From IMG/VR virus record IMGVR_UViG_3300013005_000001, positions 62,001 through 126,000 of that record: DNA of 64,000 nucleotides. One strand, given 5' to 3'. This DNA comes from a virus. A model generated the notes under the pieces. The model had not been told where the DNA came from and did no database searches. It was given only the letters and a program-made list of their open reading frames with translations. The translations under genes and the position numbers were made by a program. Below are positions 57,494 through 64,000 of this stretch, piece by piece; within the stretch, counting starts at the first letter, position 1; every line of letters begins with the position of its first letter.

Positions 57494-57706
57494 TCAATTG
57501 TTTTGCAAGTCTGCAATCTGCTCACGGGTGAATGTGTCAAACACCCACCGGATTGCCTTGCGGGAACATTTTTCATAGCTCCACTTGTGCTTGGGGTCAC
57601 TTTGGATTTTGTCTGCAATCTTGATGATTGCCAAGCCGAGCTCAAGCCCGTATTGACGACAAATCCTTTCTTGTACTTGAGTTTCCTCAAATTGGGACTG
57701 GGACAT
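57494..57706 (-). CDS. Small helical protein, 70 aa
   Basis: AAAAGGAGAAATCC precedes the ATG. Helical, with an amphipathic central helix (LELGLAIIKIADKIQ) and a Trp/Arg-rich helix. Function unknown. Confidence 0.55.
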   Translation of the reverse strand: MSQSQFEETQVQERICRQYGLELGLAIIKIADKIQSDPKHKWSYEKCSRKAIRWVFDTFTREQIADLQNN

Positions 57707-57747
57707 GGATTTCTCCTTTTGTTGGGCCCAAGCTTCATGCCTGGGGA

Positions 57748-57772
57748 CTACCCATAAAAAAAAGATTTTGAT
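57748..57772 (-). repeat. Intercistronic module 6
   Basis: Core TTTTTTTTATGGGTAG without a G/C-rich hairpin, 42 bases before the 57706 start. Confidence 0.6.
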
Positions 57773-57819
57773 ATTATAGATATAGTTATAGGATTAAAGG
57801 CTAGTGTCACCCACATCAC

Positions 57820-58251
57820 CTACTGCCAAACCTTTGCATCGATTACATTCAACCCAAGGCTTTTCATCATCTCCAGGTTAGGATCTTCGTCATCCATAGC
57901 CCATTGCAGGTCATATTTCTTCAAAAGCATCTTGATCATGTGCTCTTTGTATTTCCTGCTACTAATTCCATTCCACTTATTAGGCCTGTGCCAGATCGAA
58001 TCAACCAAATGGTCAATCTCTAATTCCCGCAACTTCTTCCAAGTATTTGCCTTGCAACTTTGCCCTCTTGCAGTTAAGAACACAAGTTCATAACCCATCA
58101 ATTTAAAGGCTTTAAGCATAGCTATACCTCCATCTAGACCATTTGCATTTAGCGTTTCTTGAACCCACTGGTCATCACGCTCTGGTGACCAGTTTGGTGT
58201 GACACTCACAAGAGTGCCGTCGATGTCCACAAGGACAGCTTTTGGTTTCAT
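57820..58251 (-). CDS. HAD-family phosphatase
   Basis: A 143-residue protein with VLVDIDGTL (Asp9, Asp11) as HAD motif I, LVFLTARG as motif II, a lysine region RPNKWNG and motif IV MDDEDPN. No cap domain. The layout resembles the 3'-phosphatase half of phage polynucleotide kinases and 5'-nucleotidases, so it probably repairs nucleic-acid ends or hydrolyses nucleotides. GGAG before the ATG at 58251 sets the start. Confidence 0.8.
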   Translation of the reverse strand: MKPKAVLVDIDGTLVSVTPNWSPERDDQWVQETLNANGLDGGIAMLKAFKLMGYELVFLTARGQSCKANTWKKLRELEIDHLVDSIWHRPNKWNGISSRKYKEHMIKMLLKKYDLQWAMDDEDPNLEMMKSLGLNVIDAKVWQ

Positions 58252-58293
58252 GATTTTCTCCAATCACTAGGGTCTAGACTTGGTGCCTAGAAA

Positions 58294-58326
58294 CTACCCA
58301 TAAAAGAAAAACTCCCCTAAGGGAGT
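58294..58326 (-). repeat. Intercistronic module 7
   Basis: ACTCCC-TTAG-GGGAGT hairpin, then TTTTCTTTTATGGGTAG, before the 57820 gene; an AACAG..CTGTT hairpin adjoins it as in modules 2 and 4. Confidence 0.75.
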
Positions 58327-58375
58327 CCTTCTTCTCTTCTAACAGAACGCTGTTAGGTATTGTCAATCAGTTGGA

Positions 58376-58702
58376 TTAGCTGTTAGGGCACTTACCCTCT
58401 ATGAGGAAGCGTTTGCTCCTCATGCATCCGTATTCCTCAACACGAGCCACTACCTTGTTGTAGTGAATCTTGTCTCCCGGCACACGTATGTATGCCTTGT
58501 TCATCAGTGCTCCAATGAGACGACCAACACCCCATGCGATGTCGCTCGCTTCATCTTTGAACTCTGCCATGCTCTTTGCTTCAAAAAGTTCGTAGATTTC
58601 TCCACGACGCTTTCCTTCCACAAGATCACGACTGAACAAGTCAGCAATGCCCTCCTTGAACGTGTGCACTTTCATGCATCCGCACCAATTTGTTGTTTCC
58701 AT
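58376..58702 (-). CDS. Unknown protein, possibly MazG-like
   Basis: A 108-residue protein from the ATG at 58702. A helical middle has EIYELFEAKSMAEFKDEASDIAW, where spaced Glu/Asp resemble the ExxE...ExxD metal site of MazG-type nucleotide pyrophosphohydrolases. The match is partial. Cys-rich start (WCGCMK) and basic end. Confidence 0.45.
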   Translation of the reverse strand: METTNWCGCMKVHTFKEGIADLFSRDLVEGKRRGEIYELFEAKSMAEFKDEASDIAWGVGRLIGALMNKAYIRVPGDKIHYNKVVARVEEYGCMRSKRFLIEGKCPNS

Positions 58703-58731
58703 TGTTACCTTTCTAAGCAGGGATCTCAACC

Positions 58732-58774
58732 CTACTCATAAAAAGAAAACGGCCCTATCTCCCGACAGTACCGT
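58732..58774 (-). repeat. Intercistronic module 8
   Basis: ACGG..CCGT hairpin with a long loop, TTTTCTTTTTATGAGTAG, before the 58376 gene. Confidence 0.6.
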
Positions 58775-58790
58775 TCCCTTTTCCAACCAC

Positions 58791-59141
58791 TTAGTAGTCG
58801 CGCTGGTTGAAGACGCAATCTCCAGTAAATGGCCTATCACCGGTATTGTATTTACCATCTCGATGTTCAGTCATTACTAAAGGTTTTGTACCTTCAGACA
58901 GAATTTCCTTAATGTACTTTTCTAGCTGTTGGTACTGCTTCTCGTAGGATTGCTCATTACCAACCTGACTGTGACACTCAATGTTCTCAAGCATGTTGAC
59001 AATGGTCTTTTCAACATCTGCATAAACATCGGTGATGTCATAGCCCCAGAAAGCCCAGTAATTGACGTATGCACGCCCCTCACTGGTGTGACCCAGTATG
59101 ATGTTGATCATCGTAATGATGATTTCCTTTGGAATGAACAT
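58791..59141 (-). CDS. Unknown protein, 116 aa
   Basis: Helical, with a hydrophobic start (MFIPKEIIITMINIIL), a Tyr/Trp-rich segment and a C-terminal KPLVMTEHRDGKYNTGDRPF loop. TGGAGGTAAAAC precedes the ATG. Function unknown. Confidence 0.5.
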   Translation of the reverse strand: MFIPKEIIITMINIILGHTSEGRAYVNYWAFWGYDITDVYADVEKTIVNMLENIECHSQVGNEQSYEKQYQQLEKYIKEILSEGTKPLVMTEHRDGKYNTGDRPFTGDCVFNQRDY

Positions 59142-59201
59142 GTTTTACCTCCATGTTCTAATGCCCACACCACGTTGGTGTAGGACTTGGTAGCTTTCAG
59201 A

Positions 59202-59236
59202 CTACCCATAAAGGAAAAACCACCCTGGATGGGTGG
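59202..59236 (-). repeat. Intercistronic module 9
   Basis: CCACCC-ATCCA-GGGTGG hairpin and TTTTTCCTTTATGGGTAG. The downstream leader has the ACACC..GGTGT hairpin shared with other modules. Confidence 0.75.
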
Positions 59237-59277
59237 TATCCTTCAGGTTTACTTGATTCAACCTTGTTGCTACAGTT

Positions 59278-59769
59278 TTACTTGTGAGCTTTGTGTGCCT
59301 TTGCTGGGTAACTACCCCAGTTTGCGTTGCGGACGTGATCCCAGGTGCAGTGACGAGAACTGCAGACGCTGCACTTTGGATGCGTTGCGCCGTTTCTCAC
59401 TTTCTTCACTTGGACTCTTTTTGCGTCCGCCTTTTCCATTTCTTCCTGAAGAAGATACATCTCATCGAGCTTGGTGTTTGCTTCGATGTACTCTTTGCGG
59501 GCAGTGCCCAGAGAGATGTAGTAGTCCAGTTTGTCTGAGCAGAACCAGCAGTAGCCCTCGTTGTGACCACTTGTGTCCCACTCAGTGCTTCCGCACGCTT
59601 TGCACGGTGAGCATTCCTGAACTTCTTCTTCCTTGACACTCTTCAGTTCGTTGATGGTTTCCTTGATGGATTCCTTGACGAAGTGCTTGATTGCCCTTTG
59701 CTGGAAGTTGATCACCAGATTGGAGACGAAGATCGCCACCAGACTGAGAATCAAGAAAAGATCTGCCAT
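59278..59769 (-). CDS. Membrane-anchored zinc-finger protein
   Basis: A 163-residue protein from the ATG at 59769 with AAGGAGGAATCTG upstream. N-terminal transmembrane helix (LFLILSLVAIFVSNLVI), then a charged helix, then CSPCKACG...CWFC (about 56-80) and CSVCSSRHC near the end. Two zinc sites on a membrane anchor; function unknown. Confidence 0.6.
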   Translation of the reverse strand: MADLFLILSLVAIFVSNLVINFQQRAIKHFVKESIKETINELKSVKEEEVQECSPCKACGSTEWDTSGHNEGYCWFCSDKLDYYISLGTARKEYIEANTKLDEMYLLQEEMEKADAKRVQVKKVRNGATHPKCSVCSSRHCTWDHVRNANWGSYPAKAHKAHK

Positions 59770-59830
59770 AACAGATTCCTCCTTTTTTTGTGCCCACACC
59801 CCAATGGTGTAGGACTTGGCAGCTTTCAAA

Positions 59831-59865
59831 CTACCCATAAAAGAAAAACTACACTGGATGTGTAG
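59831..59865 (-). repeat. Intercistronic module 10
   Basis: CTACACA-TCC-AGTGTAG hairpin and TTTTTCTTTTATGGGTAG before the 59278 gene. Confidence 0.75.
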
Positions 59866-59924
59866 CATTCTTTTGAACCGTTATAATAATATGTATAGGT
59901 GGTTAACCTTGGTCATACTTCTCG

Positions 59925-60245
59925 TTAAGGAAAGAAAGAGTCTCCTATTTCTTCACATGGATCACACCACATACCGTAACGATCTACGGGTGTAGTGTGA
60001 CACTTGTGGCATTTTGCAATGCAGCCGACATGTGCAGAAAGAAACTGATTCCTCTCCTCTTCTGAAACCAGGACGTAGTAACTGTCGTCGTTTTCCCATT
60101 CCAACCTTTCAGTTGGGAAATGGTAACCACAGTTACATACCCATGTCACCGGTGCAAGCCTGCCATCAATGTCATACTCACTTTCCGGATAGTATCCAAA
60201 GCGAAGAGCCCAGATACCTTCTGGTAACTTGAAGTTCAAAGGCAT
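59925..60245 (-). CDS. Zinc-ribbon protein, 106 aa
   Basis: CNCG near residue 37 and CIAKCHKCH...CDPC (75-95), giving one or two zinc sites, in a Trp/Tyr-rich acidic protein. AAAGGAGGCAGAA precedes the ATG. Function unknown. Confidence 0.55.
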   Translation of the reverse strand: MPLNFKLPEGIWALRFGYYPESEYDIDGRLAPVTWVCNCGYHFPTERLEWENDDSYYVLVSEEERNQFLSAHVGCIAKCHKCHTTPVDRYGMWCDPCEEIGDSFFP

Positions 60246-60304
60246 TTCTGCCTCCTTTCAGTTTTGCCCACATCGGAGTGATGCAGGACTTGGCAATCGT
60301 CAGA

Positions 60305-60339
60305 CTACCCATAAAAGAAAAACCACACTGGCTGTGTGG
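60305..60339 (-). repeat. Intercistronic module 11
   Basis: CCACACA-GCC-AGTGTGG hairpin and TTTTTCTTTTATGGGTAG before the 59925 gene. Confidence 0.75.
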
Positions 60340-60351
60340 CATTCTTTTGCA

Positions 60352-60591
60352 TCAAACTTCAACAATTTCCAATATGGATTGTGAATCCAACATGGTCAAG
60401 AGTCCGTCTGCTGCGTCGATGTATACAACTGTTCCAGCCAGAACTTGATGACACTCTGTGCCAAAATGTTCTTGATAGAATTCCATTGCTACATCGTTGG
60501 ATGGAATGATGAATTCGTCAATCACTTCTTCCTGATCGAAATCAGACCAGATATGAACGTAACGAATGTACACCCTTTTTCCTGCTTCCAT
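60352..60591 (-). CDS. Unknown protein, 79 aa
   Basis: ATG at 60591 with AAAGGAGGCAAA upstream; an in-frame ATG at 60624 also has a site (AAGGAGGAAGGTCC), so two starts or a short leader peptide are possible. Beta-rich and acidic. Function unknown. Confidence 0.5.
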   Translation of the reverse strand: MEAGKRVYIRYVHIWSDFDQEEVIDEFIIPSNDVAMEFYQEHFGTECHQVLAGTVVYIDAADGLLTMLDSQSILEIVEV

Positions 60592-60652
60592 TTTGCCTCC
60601 TTTCTCATTCGGTAATATGGACATGGACCTTCCTCCTTGAGTAATCGTCAGA

Positions 60653-60691
60653 CTACCCATAAAAGAGAAACCTCAGGAACTAACCCTGAGG
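60653..60691 (-). repeat. Intercistronic module 12
   Basis: CCTCAG...CTGAGG hairpin and TTTCTCTTTTATGGGTAG before the 60352 gene. Confidence 0.75.
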
Positions 60692-60703
60692 CTCTCTATC
60701 ATG

Positions 60704-60994
60704 TCACTTACTTATTGGAATCTGGATTGTTTGTCCAGGCCGCAAAGATGTGCCATTATGCACAACCAGGTAATCGGTTAGTGGTTGATATCCACTGCAA
60801 TTACCTGACTGCACTTGTTCTGATGCAATCCCTGTGATGGTGTCTCCCGACTTTACCACAACCTGGATTGCTTGTTTACAAAGGAACTTCTCTTGTAAAG
60901 AGTTCCCCAAAAATGAAATGACGTTAATCATTCCAATGATTGCAAGAACCAAGACAACAAGTGCCATGATTCTCCTGTACCAGTAGATGCTCAT
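60704..60994 (-). CDS. Membrane-anchored LysM protein
   Basis: A 96-residue protein from the ATG at 60994. A transmembrane anchor (MALVVLVLAIIGMINVISFL), then a LysM-type domain: VVVKSGDTITGIASEQ...YLVVHNGTSLRPGQTIQIP. LysM binds peptidoglycan, so the domain should face the cell wall. It may act in lysis, wall modification or superinfection exclusion. AAAGGAGATGTG precedes the ATG. Confidence 0.75.
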   Translation of the reverse strand: MSIYWYRRIMALVVLVLAIIGMINVISFLGNSLQEKFLCKQAIQVVVKSGDTITGIASEQVQSGNCSGYQPLTDYLVVHNGTSLRPGQTIQIPISK

Positions 60995-61049
60995 CACATC
61001 TCCTTTCAGTTTTGCCCACACGGTTATGCAGGACTTGGTGGTCGTCAGA

Positions 61050-61089
61050 CTACCCATAAAAGAAAAACACCATACTGGATGTATAGTGT
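61050..61089 (-). repeat. Intercistronic module 13
   Basis: ACACTATAC..GTATGGTGT hairpin and TTTTCTTTTATGGGTAG before the 60704 gene. Confidence 0.75.
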
Positions 61090-61141
61090 TTCTCTATTAG
61101 TGATTGTTCTGTTGCCAGGCGTCACTACTGCCCCGTACTAA

Positions 61142-61318
61142 TTACAGATCCTGCCTGGTATTCAAATACTCTTTAAGCTGTTTAAGCTTCAAGTGCATTT
61201 CTTCCTTGCATTCATCTATATTTAGGTGATGGTTCTCATCGTGCATATACATGACTGACTGTTGCCATTCACATGTTGCACCATAAGCATCACTTAACAA
61301 GTCTGCTAGATTGTTCAT
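61142..61318 (-). CDS. Small helical protein, tandem copy A
   Basis: 58 residues from the ATG at 61318, with AAAGGAGGAAGC upstream. About 70 percent identical by eye to the 61451 product: NLA.LLSDA..ATCEWQ.SVM.MHDENH.LNID.C. Its flanking module is duplicated too. Function unknown. Confidence 0.65.
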   Translation of the reverse strand: MNNLADLLSDAYGATCEWQQSVMYMHDENHHLNIDECKEEMHLKLKQLKEYLNTRQDL

Positions 61319-61362
61319 CTTGCTTCCTCCTTTCTGAATAGATGGCCTACCAAGCCTAGAAT

Positions 61363-61397
61363 CTACCCATAAAAGAAAAACTACACTGGATGTGTAG
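61363..61397 (-). repeat. Intercistronic module 14
   Basis: CTACACA-TCC-AGTGTAG hairpin and TTTTTCTTTTATGGGTAG between the two tandem copies. Confidence 0.75.
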
Positions 61398-61450
61398 TTC
61401 TTCTTCGTGATTGTTCTGTTGCCAGGCGTCACTACTGCCCCGTAGTCTAA

Positions 61451-61627
61451 TTACAGATCCTGCATGTTATCCAAATACTCTTTCAGGTTTTTAAGCCTCA
61501 AGCGCATTTCTTTATCACACTGGTCTATATTTAGGCGATGGTTCTCATCATGCATCCACATAACTGAATGTTGCCATTCACATGTTGCATTAAGAGCATC
61601 GCTTAACAAGGATGCTAGATTTTTCAT
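61451..61627 (-). CDS. Small helical protein, tandem copy B
   Basis: 58 residues, ATG at 61625-61627 with AAAGGAGGAAGC upstream. Tandem duplicate of the 61142 gene; most differences are conservative, so both copies appear to be under selection. Confidence 0.65.
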   Translation of the reverse strand: MKNLASLLSDALNATCEWQHSVMWMHDENHRLNIDQCDKEMRLRLKNLKEYLDNMQDL

Positions 61628-61671
61628 CTTGCTTCCTCCTTTCTAGATAGATGGCCTACCAAGCCTAGAAT

Positions 61672-61702
61672 CTATCCACAAAAAGAAAACCCCTTTCGGA
61701 GT
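61672..61702 (-). repeat. Intercistronic module 15
   Basis: ACTCC-GAAA-GGGGT hairpin and TTTTCTTTTTGTGGATAG before the 61451 gene. Confidence 0.65.
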
Positions 61703-61752
61703 CTTCTTAATCACCAATTATAATAATATTTATAGGATGGTGAATCCTTGGT

Positions 61753-62172
61753 CTAACCCTTCGTGAAGCCCTCGCTTGCGTTGAAGACATTGATTTCCAT
61801 CTTCGTGATGTGTTCTTCGTTATACATAACGACGATGTCATCACGCTGGATTTCTTTCTTCAGCCAAGCTTGCAGACATTCAGTCACAACATGATGACTG
61901 ATTTCTTTTGTTGGGCTCAGAAGACAAAACGGGTTGGTCTTTTCCCATTCGGAGTCATACTTGCTGACTACGGTAAACATCCAATTGAAGCCCTTTTCAA
62001 GGCCAATCAGCTCGACATCAACCCAGTTGGCAATGGGAACTACCTTTCCGTTGATGTATCGGCCCGGAGACACAATTTCATCAAGAGTCAGGTCGTAGCT
62101 TGCCCACAGAAGCAGTGCTCCAATAGGAAGATTCATGAGAGCTTCGACAAGCTCCCAATCCTTCTCGTCCAT
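61753..62172 (-). CDS. Unknown protein, 139 aa
   Basis: ATG at 62172 with GAAAGGAAACC upstream. Alpha/beta, with LPIGALLLWASYDLTLDEIV near residue 15 and PIANWVDVELIGLEKGFNWMF. A small beta-barrel or binding protein; no family recognised. Confidence 0.5.
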   Translation of the reverse strand: MDEKDWELVEALMNLPIGALLLWASYDLTLDEIVSPGRYINGKVVPIANWVDVELIGLEKGFNWMFTVVSKYDSEWEKTNPFCLLSPTKEISHHVVTECLQAWLKKEIQRDDIVVMYNEEHITKMEINVFNASEGFTKG

Positions 62173-62211
62173 GGTTTCCTTTCGGGTGGCCCCAACCAAG
62201 GGACTCTTAGT

Positions 62212-62249
62212 CTACCCATAAAAGAAAAACCCAGGAACTGACCCTGGGT
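62212..62249 (-). repeat. Intercistronic module 16
   Basis: ACCCAGG...CCTGGGT hairpin and TTTTTCTTTTATGGGTAG before the 61753 gene. The hairpin is identical to that of module 18. Confidence 0.75.
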
Positions 62250-62261
62250 TATCTTTATTGT

Positions 62262-62408
62262 CTAGTTTTCGAGTAGCTTCGCCAATACATCTAGCACTAA
62301 ATCCCATTCTCCCCATTCTTGGTCTGCAACGGTCTTACGGTTAATTGCATCGGCTAACTTAGTTTTCGCTGATTCGATATCGGCTAGAACTTCTTTTGGC
62401 AATGACAT
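62262..62408 (-). CDS. Small acidic helical protein, 48 aa
   Basis: ATG at 62406-62408 with GAGGAGAAATCC upstream. The product MSLPKEVLADIESAKTKLAD... is two helices. It has its own module on each side, which supports it as a gene despite its length. Confidence 0.6.
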   Translation of the reverse strand: MSLPKEVLADIESAKTKLADAINRKTVADQEWGEWDLVLDVLAKLLEN

Positions 62409-62448
62409 GGATTTCTCCTCTGTTAGATTAGGCTTTCATACCTAATGA

Positions 62449-62488
62449 CTATTCATAAAAGAAAAACCCCAGGGGATTGCCCTGAGGT
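62449..62488 (-). repeat. Intercistronic module 17
   Basis: ACCTCAGGGC..CCCCTGGGGT hairpin and TTTTTCTTTTATGAATAG before the 62262 gene. Confidence 0.7.
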
Positions 62489-62542
62489 TCTTCTTGACAG
62501 AGTATTTATTACACACCCCTGACTGGTGTGGGCACAAGTGGC

Positions 62543-62833
62543 CTACCGACTCAAGTCCGAAGGGCAGTCTCCAGAATGGCTAACCACTCTGTAGAGCTGC
62601 TCTCCGGTTGGTCCGAACTCCCTCTGAGGGTGGAAATTGCTCGGCTTCCGAAGAAGCTCAAGCAATCCTACCTTCTTATGGCAGAACAGACAACACTTCT
62701 CTGGTGAAAAGAGTCGAATTGTCATCAAATAACTCAAGGTTATCTGATTAAATTCGCTCTTCACCAAAGAAGACCGAAGTCGGTTGTGGAGAATGATCAT
62801 AAACCAGTAGACTCGAAAGTCTTCTGGTACCAT
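62543..62833 (-). CDS. Unknown basic protein, 96 aa
   Basis: ATG at 62833 with AAAGGGGGTATC upstream (62854 is also possible). A hydrophobic aromatic start, CCLFCHKK near residue 48 and a basic C-terminal half. One CxxC only, so a zinc site is uncertain. Confidence 0.5.
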   Translation of the reverse strand: MVPEDFRVYWFMIILHNRLRSSLVKSEFNQITLSYLMTIRLFSPEKCCLFCHKKVGLLELLRKPSNFHPQREFGPTGEQLYRVVSHSGDCPSDLSR

Positions 62834-62913
62834 GATGATACCCCCTTTCTCCATGGTTTCACCCATGGGTAAAGGCGCACACCGGGTTGGTGCACGACTT
62901 GGCAACCTTGCGG

Positions 62914-62951
62914 CTACCCATAAAAGAAAAACCCAGGAACTGACCCTGGGT
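62914..62951 (-). repeat. Intercistronic module 18
   Basis: ACCCAGG...CCTGGGT hairpin and TTTTTCTTTTATGGGTAG before the 62543 gene. Confidence 0.75.
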
Positions 62952-62970
62952 TATCTTTACGAGTTTTACA

Positions 62971-63291
62971 TCAAGCATCGTAGAAAAGCTTAATAAAGCC
63001 TTCTTCGATATCCTTTGTAGGAAGAACTTTAATTGAATAAAGATCATCTGCAAAGAGACTGATGTATCCACCTTCTTGGGCAACGGCCTGCAAATCATGC
63101 ACCCCCATAGGGACACAGACATACATGTCGTTTGGCAACGATACCAATGGATGCTTCTGGTTGTCCAGATAGCACCCGTCTAGCACTCGGCTGTGCGCCT
63201 GTGTGCATGACATGTGTACCTCCATAAGGGTGTCGCCCTCAAAGAAGAACACGTGGTACGTATTCCTAGAGTAAATGGTTACCTCTTCCAT
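62971..63291 (-). CDS. Unknown protein, 106 aa
   Basis: GAAAGGAGCAATT precedes the ATG. Beta-rich, with NTYHVFFFEGDTLMEVHMSC at the start and a hydrophobic DMYVCVPMGVHDL strand. No family recognised. Confidence 0.5.
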   Translation of the reverse strand: MEEVTIYSRNTYHVFFFEGDTLMEVHMSCTQAHSRVLDGCYLDNQKHPLVSLPNDMYVCVPMGVHDLQAVAQEGGYISLFADDLYSIKVLPTKDIEEGFIKLFYDA

Positions 63292-63360
63292 AATTGCTCC
63301 TTTCAGTTAGCAAGTAGGGGTTGCGTACACCGGTTGGTGCACGACTAAGTAGCTGTTGGA

Positions 63361-63399
63361 CTACCTATAAAAGAAAAACGGACGCATACGAGACGCCCG
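63361..63399 (-). repeat. Intercistronic module 19
   Basis: CGGGCGTC...GCGTCCG hairpin and TTTTTCTTTTATAGGTAG before the 62971 gene. Confidence 0.7.
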
Positions 63400-63502
63400 C
63401 TTTCCTTACCTGTGATCATTCGGCTTCTTTTTTCTCACTTACTAGATCTTCTGTTGCCAGGCCAAAGATATGGCCCCGAATCAAATTCAATTAGCGATCA
63501 AC

Positions 63503-63688
63503 TCAGATGTGCTTCTTGATGGTCCTTGCTCCGAAGAACGAGGCAACCACAAGAACGCCCAACCAGTTAACCAAGCCAAGAACGATTGCAACAACCGTCC
63601 AAGCCCAGCTCACTGCAGGAGTCACCAAGAGAACAACCACAAGGATTGCAAACCTGTGCTCCCGGAGGAACGCTTTGATTTTGTTCAT
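63503..63688 (-). CDS. Small membrane protein, 61 aa
   Basis: ATG at 63688 with GAAAGGAGGTGAA upstream. A basic start, then two hydrophobic helices (FAILVVVLLVTPAVSWAW and VVAIVLGLVNWLGVLVVASF), then a basic end. Possible holin-type or other membrane protein. Confidence 0.55.
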   Translation of the reverse strand: MNKIKAFLREHRFAILVVVLLVTPAVSWAWTVVAIVLGLVNWLGVLVVASFFGARTIKKHI

Positions 63689-63754
63689 TTCACCTCCTTT
63701 CACAAAGATGAACGAGCGCATGCCGGAGTGGCACACGACTTAGCAACCTCTCGG

Positions 63755-63793
63755 CTACTCATAAAAGAAAAACACCACACTGGCTGTGTGGTG
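63755..63793 (-). repeat. Intercistronic module 20
   Basis: CACCACACA-GCC-AGTGTGGTG hairpin and TTTTTCTTTTATGAGTAG before the 63503 gene. A further copy appears to start at the right edge (63998). Confidence 0.75.
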
Positions 63794-63854
63794 CCTCTTT
63801 ATCAGTGATTGTGATTAACAGAGCGTCACTACTGCTCCGGCTTAATACATGCAA

Positions 63855-63956
63855 CTAACCGTTATATGAACGATCGCAGCTAGGGCAACGTGTTTCTCCA
63901 TTATCTGGGAACTCGTGTCCACACCACCTGCACTTAAGCTTGAGTAAAAGGCGCAT
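63855..63956 (-). CDS. Tiny zinc-ribbon protein, 33 aa
   Basis: AAAGGAGGTTAG precedes the ATG at 63956. CRWCGHEF and CPSCDRSY make a complete rubredoxin-type zinc knuckle in only 33 residues. The strong ribosome site and flanking modules support it. Confidence 0.6.
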   Translation of the reverse strand: MRLLLKLKCRWCGHEFPDNGETRCPSCDRSYNG

Positions 63957-64000
63957 CTAACCTCCTTTCTTTGGGCTCAGGCTTCCATACCTGATAACTA

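Noticed and set aside
59187-59636. 149-codon plus-strand ORF
   Set aside because: It lies antisense to the membrane-anchored zinc-finger gene, which has a strong ribosome site, a signal-anchor and zinc motifs; the plus-strand product is Cys/Arg/Leu noise.
53280-64000. CRISPR array
   Set aside because: The repeated elements are spaced by whole genes, vary in their hairpins and contain terminators and promoter-like cores; no short regular repeat-spacer pattern exists.

Overview
The window reads as part of a large, lytic-looking tailed-phage genome infecting an actinobacterium. The host assignment is inferred from a WhiB-type protein, an Rpf-type transglycosylase fused to a lysozyme-like domain, a cold-shock protein, and a secreted subtilase with the Thr/Val/Pro-rich linker style common in Acidimicrobiia-like bacteria. 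The phage assignment rests on tightly packed small genes with TAATG/ATGA overlaps, many phage-only families (KTSC, DUF4314-like, DUF6899-like, 'MGMFD' and 'MGMDVYG' proteins), a tRNA set, SSB, UDG and a helicase. Base composition is AT-rich on the left and clearly more GC-rich to the right of about 47 kb. I see no integrase, no rRNA and no CRISPR array.

Layout. 0.4-6.8 kb: a short plus-strand block of Gly/Ala-rich and metalloprotease-like proteins, probably virion or internal proteins, interrupted by convergent minus-strand genes. Several reading-frame breaks occur in this block. From 6.9 kb to the right end nearly every gene is on the minus strand. 9.5-24.5 kb holds the most striking content: a proteasome/HslV-like Ntn hydrolase, three proteins resembling prokaryotic E2-like (PRTRC protein B) proteins, a Ycf46-like AAA ATPase, a ubiquitin-like protein with a C-terminal Gly, a ThiF/E1-like enzyme and a JAMM/JAB peptidase. 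They are interleaved with SSB, a 4Fe-4S uracil-DNA glycosylase and unknown genes. Together they suggest a phage-encoded ubiquitin-like conjugation plus proteolysis pathway. 25.8-31.5 kb: tRNAs, tRNA-like elements, a structured RNA, WhiB, Csp and chains of tiny membrane proteins. 32-43.4 kb: subtilase, SF2 helicase, a large putative two-barrel RNA polymerase (36.5-39.0 kb), a 2OG dioxygenase and a lysin with a long structured leader. 43.8-50.7 kb: small HTH, zinc-ribbon and membrane genes. 50.8-64 kb: a paralogous second putative RNA polymerase, a PcfJ-like protein and about 20 small genes. Each of these small genes is separated from the next by a repeated terminator-plus-TATGGGTAG intercistronic module.

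How it may work together (inference): the two polymerase-like proteins could read the repeated promoter-like modules on the right and the A-rich GAAGGG motif at 39-51 kb. The Ubl, E1, E2-like, JAB, AAA and Ntn-hydrolase genes could tag and degrade or remodel host or phage proteins. Family assignments are from recognition of motifs by eye; no database search was run.
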